Positions 60,269 to 64,000 of a stretch of 64,000 nucleotides of DNA are shown in pieces. Below the pieces are notes generated by a model that saw nothing but the letters and a program-made list of their open reading frames with translations, was not told the origin of the DNA and did no database searches. Within the stretch, counting starts at the first letter, position 1, and every line of letters begins with the position of its first letter. Position numbers and translations under genes: made by a program. Source of the stretch: Pseudonocardia kunmingensis (GTDB lineage: Bacteria; Actinomycetota; Actinomycetes; Mycobacteriales; Pseudonocardiaceae); NCBI RefSeq assembly GCF_006716445.1, contig NZ_VFPA01000001.1:1116001-1180000 (forward strand). The letters are read 5' to 3'.

Positions 60269-60493
60269 TCAAGTGGAGTCGAACTCTCCTGCCCGCACGC
60301 CGGACAGGAACTCCGCCCAGTGGGCGGCAGGGTAGCGGTGCGGCGTCAGCGTGCGGTCCTTCGTGTCGCGCACGGCGACGGCATCGGGCAGGAAGGCCAC
60401 CTCGACGCAGCCGTCACCGTTACCGCCGCTGAAGCTGCTCGTGAACCAGCGGAGCTCGTCGTCGCCCACTGCCATCGCCTCCAGAGGGCTCAC
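60269..60493 (-). CDS. DUF397 protein
   Basis: The protein has 74 residues from GTG 60493, overlapping the XRE stop (GTGA); ATG 60475 (MAVGDDELRW) is an alternative start. LRWFTSSFSGGNGDGCVEVAFLPDAVAVRDTKDRT is the DUF397 signature, and W-F-L at AAHWAEFLSGVRAGEF closes it. DUF397 proteins are small partners of XRE-DUF5753 regulators (WhiJ-like pairs) and may act as antitoxin-like antagonists. The coupling here is translational. Confidence 0.92.
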   Translation of the reverse strand: MSPLEAMAVGDDELRWFTSSFSGGNGDGCVEVAFLPDAVAVRDTKDRTLTPHRYPAAHWAEFLSGVRAGEFDST

Positions 60494-61335
60494 GACCCGG
60501 CGAGCCGGTGGACGAGCGCGACGGACTCGGCCGGGTCGAGCGCTTCCGCCAGCCCGCGCTCGAACGTCAGCCTCGCCCGTGCGACTTCGCCGTCCTTGTC
60601 GAGGCTCAGCGCACCCAGGCCGTGCTCGACGTAGACCATGTCCGGCTCTCCGAGGTCACCGAAGTTGAGGATCGTGAACCCGGACGGCAGAGCCGCGTGG
60701 GCGCCGACGGTCGCAGGCAGTACGTGCAGGGTCACCGTCTCCAGCGCCGCCAGCTCGATGATCCGCCCGAGCTGGGCCCGCAACACTGCCGGTCCGCCGA
60801 CCGGGCGCCGCAGCGCCGCCTCGTCGACCACCGCAACCAACTCGAGCGGGTCCTCGGCCGACGACAGCCGATGCTGGCGGTACATCCGCGCCGCGACCTC
60901 GTTCTCCAGCTCGTCGGCTGTGCGCCGCACCGGCACCGCGCGCATCAATGCCCGGGCGTAGTCGGCAGTCTGCATGAGGCCAGGAACGTAGGCGACCATG
61001 AATTCCTGGACTCGGCGCGCCTCGGTCTCGTAGCCGATGTACCAGGTGTGCTTGCCCAACCCGTAGGCCCGCCACCAACCGGGCTGCCGTGCCTCGCGGG
61101 CCAGCTCGACCAGCTCGGTCCAGCGGTCGCCGCCCACGTCGTAGACGTCGAGCATGCTCTTCACCCAGTGCACGTCGATGATGACCTGCGCGTTCTCGAT
61201 GCGGCTCAGCTTGCTCACCGAGAAGTCCAGCTTCGGCGCGGCCTGCTCGAGCGTGAGCCCCGCTTCCTCGCGCATCGCCCGCAGCTGCCGGGCGAGCACG
61301 CGTCGGCGGATCATCGATCCCTCGTGCTGCACCAC
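60490..61335 (-). CDS. XRE-family regulator with DUF5753 domain
   Basis: The protein has 281 residues from GTG 61335; ATG 61314 (MIRRRVLARQLRAMREEAGLT) is an alternative. The HTH, about residues 10-65, contains LTLEQAAPKLDFSVSKLSRIENAQ. The remainder is DUF5753 (WWRAYGLGKHTWYIGYETEARRVQEFMVAYVPGLMQTADYARAL). This is the WhiJ-type developmental-regulator architecture common in Streptomyces and relatives. It is coupled to DUF397, with a nested dyad in its promoter region. Confidence 0.93.
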   Translation of the reverse strand: MVQHEGSMIRRRVLARQLRAMREEAGLTLEQAAPKLDFSVSKLSRIENAQVIIDVHWVKSMLDVYDVGGDRWTELVELAREARQPGWWRAYGLGKHTWYIGYETEARRVQEFMVAYVPGLMQTADYARALMRAVPVRRTADELENEVAARMYRQHRLSSAEDPLELVAVVDEAALRRPVGGPAVLRAQLGRIIELAALETVTLHVLPATVGAHAALPSGFTILNFGDLGEPDMVYVEHGLGALSLDKDGEVARARLTFERGLAEALDPAESVALVHRLAGS

Positions 61336-61375
61336 GTGACCCCCCGTCCGGCCCCGGTCACGGATCGTGGCACAC

Positions 61376-61413
61376 GGGAACGCGGGTGTGGGATTCCCGC
61401 ACCGGTCGTTCCC
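61376..61413. promoter_or_regulatory. Nested dyads upstream of the XRE/DUF397 operon
   Basis: GGGAACG (61376-61382) and CGTTCCC (61407-61413) are exact complements. They enclose GGTGTGGGATTCCCGCACC (61385-61403), a second dyad with one mispair. The array lies 41 bp upstream of the XRE start and 48 bp before the divergent small gene. It is a good candidate operator for the XRE regulator. Confidence 0.6.
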
Positions 61414-61460
61414 GCCGCACCGATCCCGATCCCGCGGACCCCCGCGCGAGCCTGCGTCGC

Positions 61461-61676
61461 ATGACGACCACCCGCGCCGAGCGCAACGGCCGGCTGCTGT
61501 TCGAGGCCGCCGAGATCATCACCGGCTGGCCGCTCGTGCGCGGCCGCCTGCTGGCCGCCCACGTGCCCGACGCCCGTGGCCGCTGCCGGGCCTGCACGAG
61601 CCAGACCCGCGACGCGCCGCGCTGGCCGTGCGCGCTCGCCGTGCTGGCGGGCGCGGTGCGGCCTACCCCTCCGTGA
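61461..61676 (+). CDS. Hypothetical Cys-containing protein (71 aa)
   Basis: The frame opens at ATG 61461 ([37 protein letters not shown]) and ends 14 bp inside the 3' end of thyX, convergent. [16 protein letters not shown] holds three cysteines in a CxxC-x10-C arrangement that could bind zinc. Small proteins of this type sit beside XRE/DUF397 pairs in actinobacteria, but I know no function. It shares a divergent promoter region with the XRE gene. Confidence 0.55.
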   Translation: MTTTRAERNGRLLFEAAEIITGWPLVRGRLLAAHVPDARGRCRACTSQTRDAPRWPCALAVLAGAVRPTPP

Positions 61677-62415
61677 CGAACGGGCTGGAGGCGATCTCGG
61701 TGCCGTCCTCGAGCGCGGCGATCTCGAAGTCGCCGAACACCGTGGGCACCTCGCGCTGCAGCTGGCGCAGGCACTCGACGGCGAGGGCGCGGATCTCCAC
61801 GTCGGCGTGCTCGGTGGCACGCATGGCGATGAAGTGCCGCCACGCCCGGTAGTTGCCGGTGACGACGACGCGGGTCTCGGTGGCGTTGGGCAGGATCGCC
61901 CGCGCCGCCTGCCGGGCCTGCTTGCGGCGCAGGGTGGCGTCGGGGACGTCGGCGAACCGCTTCTGCAGGCCCTCGAGCAGCGCCTCGTAGGCCTGCACCG
62001 AGGCGGCGGCGGCCTCCGTGAACAGGGCGTGCAGCTCCTCGTCGGCGGCGATGACGTCGGGCTCGACCATCGCGGCGTCCCGCTCGGGTACGTAGCGCTG
62101 CGAGAGCTGGCTGTAGGAGAAGTGGCGGTGGCGGATGAGCTCGTGGGTGAGCGAGCGCGACACCCCGGTGAGGTAGAAGCTCACGGTGCCGTGCTCGAGC
62201 ACCGAGAGGTGCCCGACCTCCAGGATGTGGCGCAGGTAGCCGGCGTTGGTGGCCGTGGCCGGGTTCGGCTTCGACCACGACTGGTAGCAGGCCCGGCCCG
62301 CGAACTCGGCCAGCGCCGCACCGCCGTCGGCGTCGGTGCTCCACGGGACGCCTTCCGGGGCGACGAACTCGGTCTTGGCGACCAGCTGGACGCCCAGCGG
62401 CACGGACTGCGGCAT
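61663..62415 (-). CDS. thyX: FAD-dependent thymidylate synthase ThyX
   Basis: The protein has 250 residues from ATG 62415; 30 in-frame codons upstream are rejected as they run through the next promoter. The ThyX motif RHR-x7-S is in [43 protein letters not shown] is the second conserved block. It methylates dUMP with methylene-tetrahydrofolate and FAD. In Mycobacterium thyX lies next to dapA (Rv2754c/Rv2753c); here 7.3 kb of accessory genes separate them. Confidence 0.96.
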   Translation of the reverse strand: MPQSVPLGVQLVAKTEFVAPEGVPWSTDADGGAALAEFAGRACYQSWSKPNPATATNAGYLRHILEVGHLSVLEHGTVSFYLTGVSRSLTHELIRHRHFSYSQLSQRYVPERDAAMVEPDVIAADEELHALFTEAAAASVQAYEALLEGLQKRFADVPDATLRRKQARQAARAILPNATETRVVVTGNYRAWRHFIAMRATEHADVEIRALAVECLRQLQREVPTVFGDFEIAALEDGTEIASSPFVTEG

Positions 62416-62462
62416 GGCGGCAGCGTAACGAGGCACCATGGCAGCACCGGCGTGACGCCGAT

Positions 62463-62516
62463 TGACGCCATCTGGTTCCTTGACTGATGTCAGCCCTGAC
62501 GCCATAGTGACGTCAT
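62463..62516 (+). promoter_or_regulatory. Leaderless promoter with TGACGYCAT repeats
   Basis: TTGACT (62480-62485) and CATAGT (62503-62508) are spaced 17 bp, so transcription should start at or within a base or two of the ATG at 62515: a leaderless message. TGACGCCAT occurs at 62463 and 62497, and TGACGTCAT at 62508, the last two flanking the -10. These direct repeats are the kind of site used by ribbon-helix-helix regulators, one of which is encoded immediately downstream. Confidence 0.65.
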
Positions 62517-63027
62517 GGACCTGAACCAGTACGTGCGGCAGCTGCGGGAGGACCTCGCGTCCGCCGCCGCCGCAGGTGACGAGCAGACCCAGCGCACCGC
62601 CGCGCTGCTCGGCGCCGCGATCGAGCCCGCCGCCCGACTGGCGATCATGAACGCGCTATCGGACCTCGCGGCCGAGGTCACCGCCACGCTCGGCGACCGC
62701 GTCGTCGAGGTGCGCCTCGACGGCCGCGACGTGCGTGTCGCCGTGAGCCGCGACGAGGGCTCCGAGCCGGGGCCGGACCCCGAGCCGCCCTTCGGCGGGT
62801 TCGGCGGCGCCGACACCGGTGACATCAGCCGCATCACGCTGCGGCTCGTCGAGCAGATCAAGAGCCAGGCCGAGCAGGCCGCCGCGGCGCAGGGGGTGTC
62901 GCTGAACTCCTGGGTGGCCCAGGCGGTGCAGGGCGCGCTCGCCGGGGGGCACCGCCGGCACGGGCGGCGCGGCGACGGCACGGGTGACCGCGAGGGCAAG
63001 CGCCTGCGCGGCTGGGTGGAGGGCTGA
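62515..63027 (+). CDS. HicB-like ribbon-helix-helix protein
   Basis: The protein has 170 residues from ATG 62515. The N-terminal 60 residues are helical ([49 protein letters not shown]). A Pro/Gly linker is followed by [37 protein letters not shown], a clear Arc/HicB-type RHH DNA-binding motif, and a basic tail. It is annotated in related genomes as a toxin-antitoxin HicB antitoxin, but no HicA toxin is adjacent. It is 5 bp upstream of a DUF4097 gene, so both are likely one operon under autoregulation. Confidence 0.82.
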   Translation: MDLNQYVRQLREDLASAAAAGDEQTQRTAALLGAAIEPAARLAIMNALSDLAAEVTATLGDRVVEVRLDGRDVRVAVSRDEGSEPGPDPEPPFGGFGGADTGDISRITLRLVEQIKSQAEQAAAAQGVSLNSWVAQAVQGALAGGHRRHGRRGDGTGDREGKRLRGWVEG

Positions 63028-63032
63028 ACGAC

Positions 63033-63995
63033 ATGGACGACTTCGGGATCGACTTCACCAAGGACTCCGCCGACGAGCCCGGGCCGGGTCTGGTGCGCCG
63101 TCAGGAATGGCGCGCGGACGGGCCGGCCGAGCTGGAGCTGAACACGGACGTCGGGCGCATCCGGGTGCACCTGGAGGACCAGCCCGACGGGGCGGGCGAG
63201 GTGCGCGTGGAGGTGCGCCACGACCCGTCCGCGGGCAACAGCTGGAGCCAGGGCCTGTCGGGCATCATCTCCTGGCTCGGCAACGCCACCGCAGGCAGCG
63301 CGCCCGGTGGGAGCACCGAGGAGCTGGCCGCCGAGGCCGTGTCCGCGGCGGAGATCAGCTGGTCGGAGAGCGGGCGGCGGCTCGTGGTGCGCTCGTCGCA
63401 GGACCTGCCCCTGCGGGTGGTGCCGCTCGCGATCACCGTGTGGGCCCCCACCCGTTCCCGGCTCGCGGCCCGGATCGGCGCGGGCGAGGTGCGCGTCGCC
63501 GGCCGGGCCGGCTGGGCGGGCGTCCGCACCGGCTCGGGCGGCGCCACCCTGGACGCCGTGGACGGCGACGCGGACGTCACGACCGGCTCCGGTGCCATCG
63601 ACCTCGGACCGGTGAGCGGCCGGGCGCGGCTGCGCACCGGCTCCGGTGACATCCGGGTGGCCGCCACGGGCGGACACACCGAGGTCAAGACCGGCAGCGG
63701 CGACGTCACCCTCGGCGCGGTGCACGGCGACGTCGAGCTGCGCACCGGCTCCGGCGACGTCACGATCACCGACGCGCGCAGCGGGGCCCTGCAGGTCACG
63801 ACCGGCTCCGGGGCCCTGCGGGTCGGCGTGCACCCCGGCGTCGCGGCGGAGCTGGACCTGGTGTCGGGCTCGGGACGCGCCCGCAGTGAGCTCGACGTCG
63901 CCTCGGTGGCGCCGGCCACGCCCGCGGCGGTGCAGGTCCGCGGCCGCACGGGCAGCGGCGACGTACTGGTCTCCCGGGCCGCCGTGCCGGCCTGA
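63033..63995 (+). CDS. DUF4097 beta-repeat protein
   Basis: The protein has 320 residues from ATG 63033. After an N-terminal domain it contains about eight repeats of the TGSGD type (RTGSGDIRV, KTGSGDVTL, RTGSGDVTI, RTGSGDVLV), each one turn of a predicted right-handed beta helix, as in DUF4097/adhesin-like proteins. No signal peptide or membrane helix is visible, so it is probably cytoplasmic despite the adhesin label. The partner in the operon is the HicB-like protein. The function is unknown. Confidence 0.85.
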   Translation: MDDFGIDFTKDSADEPGPGLVRRQEWRADGPAELELNTDVGRIRVHLEDQPDGAGEVRVEVRHDPSAGNSWSQGLSGIISWLGNATAGSAPGGSTEELAAEAVSAAEISWSESGRRLVVRSSQDLPLRVVPLAITVWAPTRSRLAARIGAGEVRVAGRAGWAGVRTGSGGATLDAVDGDADVTTGSGAIDLGPVSGRARLRTGSGDIRVAATGGHTEVKTGSGDVTLGAVHGDVELRTGSGDVTITDARSGALQVTTGSGALRVGVHPGVAAELDLVSGSGRARSELDVASVAPATPAAVQVRGRTGSGDVLVSRAAVPA

Positions 63996-64000
63996 CCGGC

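Noticed and set aside
61476..62344. Open frames on both strands overlapping thyX
   Set aside because: They are shadows of thyX, which has unambiguous catalytic motifs.

Overview
The window is a GC-rich actinobacterial chromosome segment. GTG and TTG starts, GTGA/ATGA stop-start overlaps, MDMPI-type mycothiol-related proteins, an AfsR/SARP regulator and an XRE-DUF5753/DUF397 pair all point to Actinomycetota. Protein flavour and gene order fit Pseudonocardia or a close relative; the genus is an inference, since there is no rRNA here. No rRNA, tRNA, CRISPR array, prophage or plasmid function was found.

Backbone. From recX to thyX the conserved genes follow the order known from Mycobacterium: recX-recA-DUF3046 (7.5-10.3 kb), pspA-clgR-pgsA-rimO-argA (35-39.3 kb), ftsK (43.2-45.7 kb), rnj-dapA (51.6-54.4 kb) and thyX (61.7-62.4 kb). 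Accessory blocks interrupt this order.

Region by region. 0-7.5 kb: the 5' end of a membrane protein, a TetR/4-TM divergent pair with tetO-like operators, the succinate dehydrogenase operon sdhCAB with a divergent LysR gene, an NmrA-like oxidoreductase and a thioredoxin-fold protein. 7.5-11.9 kb: recA with a perfect LexA box, recX with a very long disordered N-terminus, DUF3046, a CoA-transferase and a 43-residue membrane protein. 11.9-19.4 kb: MFS, SDR, arginase-like, TetR/EamA, M20 amidohydrolase and GAF-SpoIIE phosphatase genes. 19.5-30.6 kb: Lhr helicase, alpha/beta hydrolase, an accessory YidC with DUF6412, a GNAT gene, a YidD-like Cys-rich protein, a NarL-type two-component system and a duplication scar. 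30.8-35 kb: nei, an aromatic-acid transporter and TetR/FAD-monooxygenase. 39-43 kb: AraC, SDR and TetR genes around a small inverted-repeat element, then a gene-free stretch. 45.8-51.5 kb: Lrp with lysine 6-aminotransferase and an aldehyde dehydrogenase, phytanoyl-CoA-type dioxygenase and a VapBC-type module. 54.5-61.7 kb: TIGR03085, DrrAB-type ABC exporter, AfsR-like regulator and XRE/DUF397. 62.4-64 kb: RHH/HicB-like protein and DUF4097 protein.

Most striking non-coding structure: a dispersed palindrome (arms beginning GACGAACGGCAC) sits at gene 3' ends at 11.66, 24.58 and 60.21 kb. A fourth, diverged copy at 40.2-40.4 kb is split by a 168-bp element with perfect 20-bp terminal inverted repeats. 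That element supplies the TAG stop codons of both converging genes. Several regulator genes have clear dyad operators in their divergent promoters.
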